64,000 bases of DNA from contig NZ_JAHKNI010000013.1 in NCBI RefSeq assembly GCF_018860155.1, positions 62,001-126,000 on the forward strand, in the 5' to 3' direction. Below are positions 51,164 through 60,334 of the stretch, one piece after another. This DNA is from Nocardia albiluteola. Its GTDB lineage: Bacteria; Actinomycetota; Actinomycetes; Mycobacteriales; Mycobacteriaceae. The translations under genes and the position numbers were made by a program. A model generated the notes under the pieces. That model saw only the letters and a list, made by a program, of their open reading frames with translations. It did not search any database and was not told where the DNA came from. Positions within the stretch are counted from its first letter, which is position 1. The number at the start of each line of letters is the position of its first letter.

Positions 51164-52750
51164 TTACTGCCCGATTTTCGCGTGCATCAGGTAGACGTTG
51201 TAGTCGCTCCAGGTGCTGATCGTGAAGTAGAGATCCGAGCCGGTGGACCATGGATGGATGAAACCGCCGTACAGTTCCGGATATTGGGACACCGTCACCG
51301 TTGGCGTGCCGGCGGACCAGACGCCCTGGGGTGAATCCGCCTCGCGCACAACGATGGCGCCCCGCGCGGTGTCCAGGTAGCTCATCTGCCACACGCGCCG
51401 CGCGGTGTCGTAACGTACCGACAGCTCGCCCGCCGGGGCGTCCACAATCGGTGTGGCCGAGGCGGATCCGCCGACCGCGGTCCACTCACCGTCGCGCCAG
51501 TACTGGTAGGCCGAGGTGTTGAGCAGCTGCGCGGCGGGCACCCGAGCCAGCCCGATCGCGCCCAGCCGGGTGTTTGGGGTGCCGAACATGTACACGTAGC
51601 CACCCTGCGGAACCATCGCGGCCACTTGGAAATTCGCGAGGCCGAAGATGTCGTCCCAGTGCGCGTAGGGGTCCTTGGTCCAGGTCTGGCCGTGGTCGTC
51701 GGAGTAGGCGATGCCGCCGTAATTGGTGAAGAACGTGCCCGGCAGGCTGTTCCAGGTCCGGATCGACATGTAGCTCAGGTATTGGCGCTTACCGAGCGCG
51801 AATCCGGACGTCGGGATCGTGGTGATCTCGATGTTGTCCTTCTTGCGACTGGACAGCACCTCGGCCGCGTGACAGCGGCCGTCGGTGACCATGCGATCGA
51901 AGACGACGCCGTGGCTCAGATCGCGAGTGTGGCTGAAGGCCAGCAGATTACTGCGCCAGTCCTGCCCCATCCCGCCCGGCGGGTGGAAGCCGACGCCGAC
52001 GCTGTCACCGAACGCCATGGCGATCTCCCCGGGCGCGCTCTCCCACGAGATCCCCAGATCGGTGCCGTACACCTGCCAGCGCTTGTCGGTGCGGTTCACC
52101 GAATCGGCGCCGGTCTCCTTGGCCACCTCGGTGACCCCGTCGATCCACGGGGCCGGGCGGGCAGGCGACTGCGGCGCCGCTTCGGTCGGCGGATGCTGCC
52201 GAGCCGGAGGCGGCGGTCCGGGGTGGGGCGAGGGGCCCGGCGGGAGCGCGAAGTAGAACGGCTTCGGGCTCACCAAAACATCGGGAATGCCGAAGCGCCG
52301 CAACAGATCCGGCGGCGGGGCCGGGGTGTCGGTGAGATCCGGGCAGGGATCGACGCACGGGTCGGCGGGCAGCGTCATCCTGGTGCGGGTGGGCTTCGCG
52401 GCCGGGGGTGGGCCGGGATCGACCGTCACCACCGGATAGGGAATCGGTACCTCGAGCGTCTTGGGCACCAGGGATTCGTGGGTGGGCAGCGGATCGGTCG
52501 CGCACGGCCCGGCCCCGGGGACTGCCGGAGCGGCCTGTGAGACCGGTTGTGCGCACAGCGTACCGAGCGCGATCGTTGCGACGGCGGCGAGCAGCCGCGA
52601 CCACACCCCGGTGCGGACCGACGGGGACGGGGCAGGTAGATGGGCGTGGACCCTAGGAAGCGCCGTCGCATACCAGGCGCCTACCGGCGGGCCGGTGGGC
52701 GTCGGCTTCCGTAACCGGTCAAGGCTCCGCGAAGCGCCGCCGATCGACAC
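51164..52750 (-). CDS. Secreted DUF4185 domain protein
   Basis: About 528 residues: a signal peptide around RLLAAVATIALGTLCAQPVSQA, a Pro-rich linker, then a domain of ~300 residues of the DUF4185 type with internal repeats resembling beta-propeller blades (DLGISWESAPGEIAMAFGDSVG, GGIAYSDDHGQTWTKD, GLANFQVAAMVPQGGYVYMFGTPN, each split by loops). The Asp-box-like S.D.G.TW motif is typical of sialidase-like propellers. The start is a weak GTG, with other GTGs nearer the signal peptide possible. It converges with the Had gene with 4 bases between stops. Role unknown. Confidence 0.75.
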   Translation of the reverse strand: MSIGGASRSLDRLRKPTPTGPPVGAWYATALPRVHAHLPAPSPSVRTGVWSRLLAAVATIALGTLCAQPVSQAAPAVPGAGPCATDPLPTHESLVPKTLEVPIPYPVVTVDPGPPPAAKPTRTRMTLPADPCVDPCPDLTDTPAPPPDLLRRFGIPDVLVSPKPFYFALPPGPSPHPGPPPPARQHPPTEAAPQSPARPAPWIDGVTEVAKETGADSVNRTDKRWQVYGTDLGISWESAPGEIAMAFGDSVGVGFHPPGGMGQDWRSNLLAFSHTRDLSHGVVFDRMVTDGRCHAAEVLSSRKKDNIEITTIPTSGFALGKRQYLSYMSIRTWNSLPGTFFTNYGGIAYSDDHGQTWTKDPYAHWDDIFGLANFQVAAMVPQGGYVYMFGTPNTRLGAIGLARVPAAQLLNTSAYQYWRDGEWTAVGGSASATPIVDAPAGELSVRYDTARRVWQMSYLDTARGAIVVREADSPQGVWSAGTPTVTVSQYPELYGGFIHPWSTGSDLYFTISTWSDYNVYLMHAKIGQ

Positions 52751-53062
52751 AGTCCCAACCCCTCGTTTCGGGTACGTTCCTGCGGTATCAGCGCGGCCTG
52801 CGGTGTGCGTCGATCCCGCTGTCTCAACCGCCCTGACAGTACCGGGCGGAACCGGCATCGCGCGGCATTCGCAGCCATCGAGTGACCGATGGGTAACTCT
52901 GTGAACGATTCTCAGGTAATCCGCATAGAGTTGTCTCGAACCATCCACCCGTTCGGAGCGTTATCCCTATGAGTACGGGCCGGGCTGTACCGACTCGCGA
53001 CTCGAAGGATCCTCCCCCTCGCGGTGCGGAGGTTCGACCATGACCCGAACAGGATTGTCGCC
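52751..53062. promoter_or_regulatory. 312-base divergent promoter region (DUF4185 and excalibur genes)
   Basis: No gene is well supported. A hypothetical 24-codon ORF (52970-53044, MSTGRAVPTRD...) has no ribosome-binding site. The segment near 52900-52940 is A+T-richer and contains -10-like TAGAGT preceded by TGAACG-type sequence, a plausible promoter for the excalibur gene. No palindrome stood out. Confidence 0.4.
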
Positions 53063-53407
53063 GTGAAAATTTCATCGTTCCGCCGCATGATCCCGGCCGT
53101 CGCGGCAGCCGGACTACTCACGCTCGGCACCGTGGTCGGGGGCGGCACGGCTCTGGCCTCGCCCGGCTCCGGGGCGGGCACCGGCGGCAGTTCCGCGGGC
53201 GGAAGCGGATTCACCGTCAACAATCAGGGCACGATCTCCGGCTCCGACACCGGCACCCAGGACCAGAGGTCCGTGTACTACCCGAACTGCGCGACCGTGC
53301 GCGCGGAGGGCAAGGCGCCGCTGTACTCCTCGCAGCCGGGATACAACGGCCTGCTCGACCCCAAGGGCACCGGCGTCGCGTGCGGCCCGGACAGCAACAC
53401 GCCGTAG
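53063..53407 (+). CDS. Secreted excalibur calcium-binding domain protein
   Basis: A 114-residue exported protein. The signal peptide runs to about residue 33 (MIPAVAAAGLLTLGTVVGGG, then TALAS). After a Gly/Ser-rich linker, the C-terminal excalibur domain reads YYPNCATVRAEGKAPL, then GLLDPKGTGVACG, with the two conserved cysteines and the D-x-G-x-x-C pattern (D-P-K-G-T-G-V-A-C here). Such domains bind calcium and occur on cell-surface and nuclease-type proteins. The GTG follows AGGATTGTCGCC. Confidence 0.82.
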   Translation: MKISSFRRMIPAVAAAGLLTLGTVVGGGTALASPGSGAGTGGSSAGGSGFTVNNQGTISGSDTGTQDQRSVYYPNCATVRAEGKAPLYSSQPGYNGLLDPKGTGVACGPDSNTP

Positions 53408-53528
53408 CAGGCAGTGTTGCACGGCCTCCTGGACGCCCGACTGCCCGGCGCAGATGTAATCCGGCGTGCGCGGCCATGATCAACCGCCCCAGGGCGGATG
53501 CGTCCGCGCAGCCCCGCACAGGTTTGGC

Positions 53529-54491
53529 ATGATTCCGGTGATGCCGCCAGTTCCCGATGTCGCCCGTGACAGTCTTGACGGCCTATCCGTCGGTGACGCG
53601 CTGGGCGCCCAGTTCTTCGTCCCCGGCCGTTCGCTCCCCGATCTACTCGCCGGACGACCACCGGCCGCGCCCTGGGAGTGGACCGACGACACCGAGATGG
53701 CCTGCTCGATCTACACCGAGATCCATGCTCGCGGCCGGATCGACCGTGACGCTCTCGCAGCCGTATTCGCAGACCGCTGCGAACCCTACCGCGGCTATAG
53801 CGGGAGCACAGTCGCTATCCTGCACCAGATTCGAGACGGACAGCCATGGGCCGAGGCCGCGGGCAAGGCGTTCGAGGGACACGGGTCTTGGGGAAACGGC
53901 GCCGCAATGCGGGTCGCCCCACTCGGGGCGTACTTCGTCGCCGCCCCAGACCGAGCTGCCGAACAGGCCGCACTGTCCGCCGAGGTCACTCACCGGCATC
54001 CCGAAGCGATCATCGGCGCTATGCTCGTCGCCGTTGCGGCAAGCCACGCTGCAGCCACTCGCGAAACACGTTGCACACCAGGAGAACTCCTCGATTCGGT
54101 CGAATCCTATCTCGTCGTTGGCGCAACATCGACGGGGGTTCGACGCGCTCGCACCCTGCTGGGCAGATCAGTTGCCGAGGCGGCCTACGAACTCGGCAAC
54201 GGCGCCCGGGTCAGCGCTCAGGACACCGTTCCGTTCACCCTCTGGACAGCAGCCACGTTCCTACACGATTATCCCGCCGCGATCACCGCATGCGTCGAAG
54301 CCGGTGGGGATGCGGATACGACCGCCGCCATAGTCGGCGGCATCGTGGCTGCCCACACCGGCATCGGAAACTCCGAGAATCGGCGCGGCATACCGCCCTC
54401 ATGGCTTTCAGCACGAGAGCCGCTCCCCGCATGGACTACACGACTCGACTCCACGGAAGGCTGCCCGACACACACCGAGAGACCACGGTGA
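53529..54491 (+). CDS. ADP-ribosylglycohydrolase family protein (DraG-like)
   Basis: A 320-residue all-alpha protein. The dinuclear magnesium site is formed by WTDDTEM (residues ~51-57) and GGDADTTAAIVGG near the C-terminus, the two signatures of the ADP-ribosylglycohydrolase family that removes ADP-ribose from proteins or nucleic acids. A GHGSWGNGAAMR segment binds the ribose. The start is uncertain (ATG 53529 or 53541). Base composition is lower in G+C than its neighbours. It converges with a small S1-like gene (11 bases between stops). Confidence 0.87.
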   Translation: MIPVMPPVPDVARDSLDGLSVGDALGAQFFVPGRSLPDLLAGRPPAAPWEWTDDTEMACSIYTEIHARGRIDRDALAAVFADRCEPYRGYSGSTVAILHQIRDGQPWAEAAGKAFEGHGSWGNGAAMRVAPLGAYFVAAPDRAAEQAALSAEVTHRHPEAIIGAMLVAVAASHAAATRETRCTPGELLDSVESYLVVGATSTGVRRARTLLGRSVAEAAYELGNGARVSAQDTVPFTLWTAATFLHDYPAAITACVEAGGDADTTAAIVGGIVAAHTGIGNSENRRGIPPSWLSAREPLPAWTTRLDSTEGCPTHTERPR

Positions 54492-54502
54492 CCCGGTCCG
54501 CC

Positions 54503-54889
54503 TCACGAATCGAATCGGAAGCGCGACAGAATACCGGGATCACCGCGGGGTGCATTCTTTGAACTCCATTCATCGAAGTCCTCGCGTCGATATATAGATT
54601 TGGCCGGAACCAGACGTATCTGCGGATTCTTCGGATCCATCCACCATATCAAGAAATCTGTAACGACCCCCTCGGCAGGCCACCGGCTGACGTCAAAGGG
54701 CAGCAACAGCACATCAACGAACCCGATAACCGGCATTTCAATATCTACAAACATACCTATAGTACCGGGGCGTGGAACCGACACAACCGTACCAGTGAGC
54801 CGCTGCCCTAACGACAAATTAGAGCGAATTCCATCCCAGGCCTCGAGGTCGATTCGGGGAGCCTCGCCACCGTTAGCCGATTCAGACAT
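54503..54889 (-). CDS. 128-residue S1-fold-like hypothetical protein
   Basis: ATG ORF (MSESANGGEAPRIDLEAWDG) with GGAGAC 8 bases upstream. The centre, GQRLTGTVVSVPRPGTIGMF followed by VDIEMPVIGFVDVLLLP, looks like an S1/OB RNA-binding fold (Gly-rich turn, alternating hydrophobic strands). The C-terminus is charged (EDFDEWSS). It is A+T-richer than surrounding genes and has no recognised full-length family. It converges on the ADP-ribosylglycohydrolase. It could be an immunity, antitoxin or ribosome-linked factor; undetermined. Confidence 0.65.
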   Translation of the reverse strand: MSESANGGEAPRIDLEAWDGIRSNLSLGQRLTGTVVSVPRPGTIGMFVDIEMPVIGFVDVLLLPFDVSRWPAEGVVTDFLIWWMDPKNPQIRLVPAKSIYRREDFDEWSSKNAPRGDPGILSRFRFDS

Positions 54890-55098
54890 CCGATCTGTCT
54901 CCCCAGGAACGAATGCTCCCCTTGGTGGAGCATCACGAAACAAGGTGACTATAACTATCTCTCGAACAACGCTCGTCGAGCATGAGCTTCGACGTGGGGA
55001 CGAGCATCGGAGCGAAAGCCAAGGCGGGGTCCCCAGCGGCGGTCCGAAGGGACCACGATCGGCTGATGCGATGTTGCCGGGCGCCACCGCCGGACGAT

Positions 55099-56211
55099 CT
55101 ATCCGGCCTCGAACACCAGGACCGTGGCGCCGATGCGGACCGCGTCGCCGTCGGCCAGGACCGAACCGCTGTCGATCGCTTCCTCGTTGATGTAGATGCC
55201 GTTGGCCGAGTGCAGGTCCTTGATCAGCAGGCCGGCCCGGCTCGGCAGGATGTGGGCGTGGTATCGGCTGACCTTCGGATCGTCGAGCACCAGATCGTTG
55301 TCGGTCATGCGGCCGATCTTCAAGCCGCCCTTGGCGATCGGCACCGTGCGCCCGTCGGGCAGCCGCAGCCGGCCCGAACGCGCCGAGTGCGGCGTCTCGG
55401 TCACCGTCTCGGTCATGGCCTGCGCCATCCGCTCGACCTTGGCGATGTCGGCGGTGTTGAGCGGTTCCTGCCGCAGCACCCGCTGTTCCAGTTCGGTGAG
55501 CGCGGGACCGGGGTCGATGCCGAGCTCGTCGGCCAGCACCGCGCGGACCCGGCGGCACGCCTCCAGCGCGTCGGCCTGACGGCCCGACAGGTACAGCGCG
55601 GTAATCAGCTGCACCCACAGCGGCTCCCGCAGCGGATGCGCGCCGGTCATCGAGACCAGCTCGCCCACCACGGAAGAGGCACGGCCGCAAGCGATCTCAG
55701 CATCGATCCGGGCCGAGGCGACCAGCAGCCGCTCCTCGTCCATCGCGGTGGCGAAGCTCTCGGCGAAGTGCAGCCCGGACAGGTCGTCCAGGGCCTTGCC
55801 GCTCCACTCGGCCAGCGCCTCGGCGAACAGCCGGGAGGCGCGGTCGTGGTTGCCCGCGCCGACAGCCTCGGCGCCGGCGCGGCGGGCCGCGTCGAAGCGG
55901 CCCAGATCGCAGCCGCCGTCCGGGATCTCGAGCCGGTACCCGGACGACTCGGTCCGCAGCACCGCCTGGTCGACACCCGAATTACGCAGGGCCTTACGAA
56001 TATTCGAGACGAAAACCTGCAGGCTGGCCTGATAGGAGTCCGGCGGCTCCTCGTTCCAGACGATATCGGCCAGCGCCTGCGAGGACACCGCCCGCCGCCG
56101 GTTCACCGTCAGCGCGGCCAGCAGCGCCCGCGGCTTGGGACCCCCCACCGCCACGGGTGCGCCGTCGACCAGCAATTGGACGGGCCCTAGGACCCGAACA
56201 TCCAGTGTCAC
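55099..56211 (-). CDS. EmbR-like regulator (SARP with FHA domain)
   Basis: A 370-residue transcriptional regulator. The N-terminus has an OmpR-type winged helix (VRVLGPVQLLVDGAPV, with PKPRALLAALTVN), followed by a bacterial transcription-activation (BTAD) domain, then a C-terminal FHA domain with KIGRMTDNDLVLDDPKVSRYHAHI split by loops (GR and SRxH phosphothreonine-binding residues present, about residues 295-360). In mycobacteria EmbR binds Ser/Thr-kinase-phosphorylated partners and controls arabinan synthesis genes (embCAB). The start is GTG preceded by AGGAGCGTA. It is in the same direction as fba. Confidence 0.9.
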   Translation of the reverse strand: MTLDVRVLGPVQLLVDGAPVAVGGPKPRALLAALTVNRRRAVSSQALADIVWNEEPPDSYQASLQVFVSNIRKALRNSGVDQAVLRTESSGYRLEIPDGGCDLGRFDAARRAGAEAVGAGNHDRASRLFAEALAEWSGKALDDLSGLHFAESFATAMDEERLLVASARIDAEIACGRASSVVGELVSMTGAHPLREPLWVQLITALYLSGRQADALEACRRVRAVLADELGIDPGPALTELEQRVLRQEPLNTADIAKVERMAQAMTETVTETPHSARSGRLRLPDGRTVPIAKGGLKIGRMTDNDLVLDDPKVSRYHAHILPSRAGLLIKDLHSANGIYINEEAIDSGSVLADGDAVRIGATVLVFEAG

Positions 56212-56333
56212 TACGCTCCTCCGCCTCCCCGCGCTTCAGCGCACCGGCGGGCGCCGCGAGATGGGGCCATGCAGCCAGCCATTTCTGACAAACCTAGTGC
56301 CGCATGACCCCGCGCGCTATTCGGCTGTGCTAC

Positions 56334-57371
56334 TTACTTCGCGCTGACGGACTTGCCCGCGGACTTGAGGTCGTTGCAGGCCTCGACGACACGGTCGGCC
56401 ATCCCGGTCTCGGCCTTCTTCAGGTAGCTACGCGGGTCGTAGACCTTCTTGTTGCCAACCTCGCCGTCGATCTTCAGCACGCCGTCGTAGTTGCCGAACA
56501 TGTGGCCGGCGATCGGGCGGGTGAAGGCGTACTGGGTGTCGGTGTCGACGTTCATCTTCACCACGCCGAACTTCAGCGAATCGTCGATCTCGGACTTCAG
56601 CGAGCCCGAACCGCCGTGGAAGACGAAGTCGAAGGGCTTGGCGCCCTGCGGCAGACCGAGCTTGGCCGCGGCCACCCGCTGGCCCTCGGCGAGCACCTCG
56701 GGCTTGAGCACCACGTTGCCCGGCTTGTAGACGCCGTGCACGTTGCCGAAGGTGGCCGCGAGCAGGTACCTGCCGTTCTCGCCGGAACCGAGCGCGTCGA
56801 TGGTCTTCTCGAAGTCCTGCGGGGAGGTGTAGAGCTTCTCGTTGATCTCGGCCTCGACGCCGTCCTCCTCGCCGCCGACGACGCCGATCTCGACCTCGAG
56901 GATGATGTTCGCGGCCGCGGCCTGCTTCAGCAGCTCCTTGGCGATCTCCAGGTTCTCGTCGATCGGAATCGCCGAGCCGTCCCACATGTGCGACTGGAAC
57001 AGCGGGTTCTTCCCCGCGCGCACCCGCTCCTGCGAGATGGCCAGCAGCGGGCGCACGTAGGTGTCCAGCTTGTCCTTGGGGCAGTGGTCGGTGTGCAGCG
57101 CGACGGTGACGTCGTACCGGGCCGCCACCACGTGCGCGAATTCGGCGAGGGCGACCGCGCCCGTGACCATGTCCTTCACACCCTGGCCGGAGCCGAATTC
57201 GGCGCCGCCGGTGGAGAACTGGATGATGCCGTCACTGCCCGCCTCGGCGAAGCCGCGGATCGCCGCGTTGATCGTCTCCGACGACGTGCAGTTGATCGCG
57301 GGAAAGGCGAAGGAGTTCTCTTTGGCCCGACCGAGCATCTCGGCGTAGACCTCCGGAGTCGCGATGGGCAC
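56334..57371 (-). CDS. fba: Fructose-bisphosphate aldolase, class II
   Basis: A 345-residue zinc-dependent aldolase cleaving fructose-1,6-bisphosphate in glycolysis/gluconeogenesis. LHTDHCPKDKL gives zinc ligands and catalytic acids, FVFHGGSGS carries another zinc histidine and phosphate-binding Ser, and GVVKMNVDTDTQYAFTRP is the substrate loop. The GTG start (VPIATPEVYAEM) follows GGAGGTCACTGCA. A run upstream resembles a gene (ORF to 57578), but its residues are not aldolase-like. Ends in SAGKSVSAK like mycobacterial Fba. Confidence 0.97.
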   Translation of the reverse strand: MPIATPEVYAEMLGRAKENSFAFPAINCTSSETINAAIRGFAEAGSDGIIQFSTGGAEFGSGQGVKDMVTGAVALAEFAHVVAARYDVTVALHTDHCPKDKLDTYVRPLLAISQERVRAGKNPLFQSHMWDGSAIPIDENLEIAKELLKQAAAANIILEVEIGVVGGEEDGVEAEINEKLYTSPQDFEKTIDALGSGENGRYLLAATFGNVHGVYKPGNVVLKPEVLAEGQRVAAAKLGLPQGAKPFDFVFHGGSGSLKSEIDDSLKFGVVKMNVDTDTQYAFTRPIAGHMFGNYDGVLKIDGEVGNKKVYDPRSYLKKAETGMADRVVEACNDLKSAGKSVSAK

Positions 57372-57598
57372 TGCAGTGACCTCCGTGTGTGCGCTGCGAA
57401 GAACAGATATGTCAGTGCCTACCCTAGCCCCTACCCACCCCGCCGACTCCGCAAGCTCCGTCGGCTCACCATCCCCGTGAGGTTCACCCGTCCCCCGGGC
57501 GGAAGGCACCCCCTGGACCTGCGGGCCCGGATGGGCAAGTTCTGTGAGGTTGCCGTGAGGTTCGGTGTCATAGCCCACCTGCCGGTACTGTGGGGGCC

Positions 57599-58309
57599 GT
57601 GACCATGCTGGCCATTTCCGATGTTCTTGCGAGTAGCTCCGGTATCAAGGGACTTCTCGACCCGATGCACCTGCTCACGGAGACGTGGCTCAAGGACGCG
57701 GTGTTGCCGGCCATTCTGGTCATGGTCTTCATCGAGACGGGACTGCTGTTCCCGATCCTGCCCGGCGATTCGCTGCTGTTCACCGGCGGTCTGCTGGCCG
57801 CGCATCCCCAGCACCCGGTCGCCATCGGGGTGCTGCTGCCCGCCGTCGCGATCACCGCGATCGCGGGCGATCAGTGCGCGTACTGGATCGGCCGGGCCAT
57901 CGGGCCGGCGCTGTTCCACAAGGAGGACGGGCGCTTCTTCAAGCAGCGCTACGTCACCGAGACGCACGCCTTCTTCGAGAAGTACGGGCCCAAGACCATC
58001 ATCCTGGGCCGGTTCGTGCCGATCGTGCGCACGTTCATGCCGGTCCTGGCGGGCGTGTCCAAGATGGACTACCGCACCTTCCTGACCTTCGACATCGTCG
58101 GCGGCGTCGCCTGGGGTGGCGGCATCACGATCCTGGGCTTCTACCTGGGCAACATCGCGATCGTTCGCAATCACATCGAGGCGATCTTCATTCTGATCGT
58201 GCTGATCTCGATCCTGCCGGGCATCATCTCGGTGGCCAAGAAGCTACGCAACCACGAGCCCGTGCTGGCCGAGACCGCCCCTGCTCCGACGAACGAATCC
58301 ATGCGCTGA
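57599..58309 (+). CDS. DedA-family membrane protein 1
   Basis: A 236-residue polytopic protein with segments at about 35-50, 65-90, 130-150 and 165-200. The DedA signature is ETGLLFPILPGDSLLFTGGLLA, then the FGRFVPIVRTFMPVLAG-type region (ILGRFVPIVRTFMPVLAGVS) and GGVAWGGGITILGFYLG. DedA proteins are lipid scramblase/transport-like factors affecting membrane potential and envelope integrity. GTG 57599 is used; GTG 57590 and ATG 57605 are also possible. Followed by a second DedA gene 4 bases later. Confidence 0.9.
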   Translation: MTMLAISDVLASSSGIKGLLDPMHLLTETWLKDAVLPAILVMVFIETGLLFPILPGDSLLFTGGLLAAHPQHPVAIGVLLPAVAITAIAGDQCAYWIGRAIGPALFHKEDGRFFKQRYVTETHAFFEKYGPKTIILGRFVPIVRTFMPVLAGVSKMDYRTFLTFDIVGGVAWGGGITILGFYLGNIAIVRNHIEAIFILIVLISILPGIISVAKKLRNHEPVLAETAPAPTNESMR

Positions 58310-58313
58310 CACC

Positions 58314-59042
58314 TTGCCGAACACCCCGCTACCCCTCGCACTGGGCGGACTCGATTCGCTGCAGTCCGCCGGGCCGGTTCTGGTCTGGCTCGTTGTACTC
58401 GTCTTCGTCTTCCTCGAGTGCGCCCTGATCATCGGGCTGTTCCTGCCCGGCGATTCGATGCTGCTCACCGCCGGCATCGTGCTGGCCTCGCACCAGAGCG
58501 GCCACACACAGGTGTGGGGGCTGGTCCTGGCGACGATGATCTCGGCGATCGCCGGCAATCAGGTCGGATACGTGATCGGCGCGCGCACCGGCCACCATCT
58601 GGTGGCGCGGCGCAACGGCCGCTACATCAACACCCGCAACCTGATGCGCGTGACCGACCTGCTGCACCGGCACGGATTCCTGGCGGTGCTGGTCGCCCGC
58701 TGGATTCCGTGGGTGCGCACGCTGTGCCCGCTGGTCGCCGGGGCCGCGCACATGGATCACCGGCGCTACACGGTCGCCAGCACGATCGGCGCGGTGATCT
58801 GGGCGCCGGTGCTGCTGCTGGTCGGCTTCTACGGCGGCGGATTCCTGAACCGGGTGTCCTGGTTGATGCCCACGGTGATCGGCACGCTGGTCGCCGGCCT
58901 GCTCATCGGCACCGTCCTGGGCGTGCGGCAGTACCGCATCGAAATGTCCCGGCCCGCCGAGGATTTCGATCTCGAACGGCCCGCGGCCAGCTGCGCGTCC
59001 GGGGCATCGGGCGGCGGCACGGCGCACGCCGAGGAGGCCTAG
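58314..59042 (+). CDS. DedA-family membrane protein 2
   Basis: A 242-residue protein of the same family as its upstream neighbour but diverged: ECALIIGLFLPGDSMLLTAG in the signature, VARWIPWVRTLCPLVAG in the conserved arginine loop and GAVIWAPVLLLVGFYGG in the C-terminal half. It has a long charged Ser/Gly-rich C-terminal tail, a feature absent from the first. The start is TTG, 4 bases after the previous stop, so the pair is an operon and probably a duplication. ATG start not available. Confidence 0.88.
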   Translation: MPNTPLPLALGGLDSLQSAGPVLVWLVVLVFVFLECALIIGLFLPGDSMLLTAGIVLASHQSGHTQVWGLVLATMISAIAGNQVGYVIGARTGHHLVARRNGRYINTRNLMRVTDLLHRHGFLAVLVARWIPWVRTLCPLVAGAAHMDHRRYTVASTIGAVIWAPVLLLVGFYGGGFLNRVSWLMPTVIGTLVAGLLIGTVLGVRQYRIEMSRPAEDFDLERPAASCASGASGGGTAHAEEA

Positions 59043-59045
59043 GGC

Positions 59046-60251
59046 CTACAGGCCCGCGGCCGTCACCAGGTAGGCGGCCTCCATCAGCATCCAGCCCGAA
59101 AGCTGCACCGACAGATCCCGTTCCGGGCTGGTCGACGCGCTGACCGACCCGTGCCCGGTGGGTCCGCCGGCGCCGCCCTTGCCCGCGGGCATCCGGGCCG
59201 GGCGGGACCAGTCGGGACCGAAGAGGGGTTCGCCCTCGACCTCGAGGCGATGCTCCCAGGCGGCCCGGGCCGAGGCCTTGACGATCGCGGCCGCCACGCT
59301 ACGGGCGCCGACCTGATCGGCCTCCTCGCCGGGCAGCAGCAGGGCGGTCAGCGCGAGATACCGCGCCAGAATGCCGTTGAACAGGCCGCCGTCGCCCCCG
59401 CCACCCCCGGTGACGACGCTGCGATCGGTCATCTGGTCCTGCACCGCGGCCAGCAGCCGCTGCACGCGGTCGATATGCCGGAAATCGCCTGTGTGCGCGG
59501 CCAATTCGGTCTCGAGCCCCAGCACCACGCCCTGGCAGTAGGTGTACAGGGGCCGCTCGACCCGGCCCGCGGGCAGATGGACGCCGTCCAGGATCAGGCC
59601 GGTCTCGCCGTCGCGCAGATGCTTGTCCAGCCAGTCGCCGATCTCCTCTGCCCGCGCGTACCGGCCGAGGCGGGCCAGCGCGATGCCGGCGGGGCCGTTG
59701 GCCGGGGTGTTGTAGTAGTCCGCGCCCTTGCGCCACGGGAAGGCGCCGATCCGCGGCTGCCACCCGATGATCAGTTCCTTTTCCAGGGCGCGCAGGCCGC
59801 CGCGCACCTTGGCGATGCCCCGGTTGCGTTCGGCGCGTTCCAGGGTCAGGGCCAGCCACGCCATGTCGTCGTAGTAGTTGTTGCACCACCCGGTGATGTT
59901 GCGCAGGCGGTGGGCGCGGGCCAGCCGGGCGACACGCCGGGTGCGCGCGGGCGTCGGGTCCCGATTCGCGGCATCGATCGCACAGTCGATGAGATGCGCC
60001 TGCCACCAGTAGTTCCAGGTGAAGTACAGCCGCTCGCGCCGCCGGGGCGGCCAGCCCACCACGCCGAGCCTGGTCCCCGGCGCGGCCCACAGCCGGCGCA
60101 GATGGCGGGACACCACCGCGGACTCCGCCAGATCCGCCCGGTGCGACCAGTCCGAGGCGACGGGCTCGGCCGTGCGATCGACCGGTGGCCGCGCACGCCG
60201 CACGCGTGCCGACTGCCGCTCGTCGTCGCTCGACGAAGTCATGGCATCCAT
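59046..60251 (-). CDS. GH76-family alpha-1,6-mannanase-like protein
   Basis: A 401-residue (alpha/alpha)6 glycoside hydrolase of family 76. The catalytic aspartate pair is in NNYYDDMAWLAL (D128 and D129). Aromatic and carbohydrate-contact segments are RLYFTWNYWWQAHLID and FPWRKGADYYNTPANGPAG. It has no signal peptide, so it is cytoplasmic, like the Rv0365c group. It could act on mannan/lipomannan precursors or storage polymers. The start is at 60251, with ATG 60242 as an alternative. It converges with the DedA pair (3 bases between stops). Confidence 0.87.
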   Translation of the reverse strand: MDAMTSSSDDERQSARVRRARPPVDRTAEPVASDWSHRADLAESAVVSRHLRRLWAAPGTRLGVVGWPPRRRERLYFTWNYWWQAHLIDCAIDAANRDPTPARTRRVARLARAHRLRNITGWCNNYYDDMAWLALTLERAERNRGIAKVRGGLRALEKELIIGWQPRIGAFPWRKGADYYNTPANGPAGIALARLGRYARAEEIGDWLDKHLRDGETGLILDGVHLPAGRVERPLYTYCQGVVLGLETELAAHTGDFRHIDRVQRLLAAVQDQMTDRSVVTGGGGGDGGLFNGILARYLALTALLLPGEEADQVGARSVAAAIVKASARAAWEHRLEVEGEPLFGPDWSRPARMPAGKGGAGGPTGHGSVSASTSPERDLSVQLSGWMLMEAAYLVTAAGL

Positions 60252-60334
60252 GGTGCCAGCAACCCGCCCGATTCCGCGCCCGATTTGTTATGCATTCGTC
60301 TCGTGTCCGTTTTCGACGGAGCGCGGGACGGTAT

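Noticed and set aside
52970..53044. A 24-codon ORF in the excalibur leader
   Set aside because: No ribosome-binding site, charged Pro/Arg composition, and it lies in the probable promoter region.
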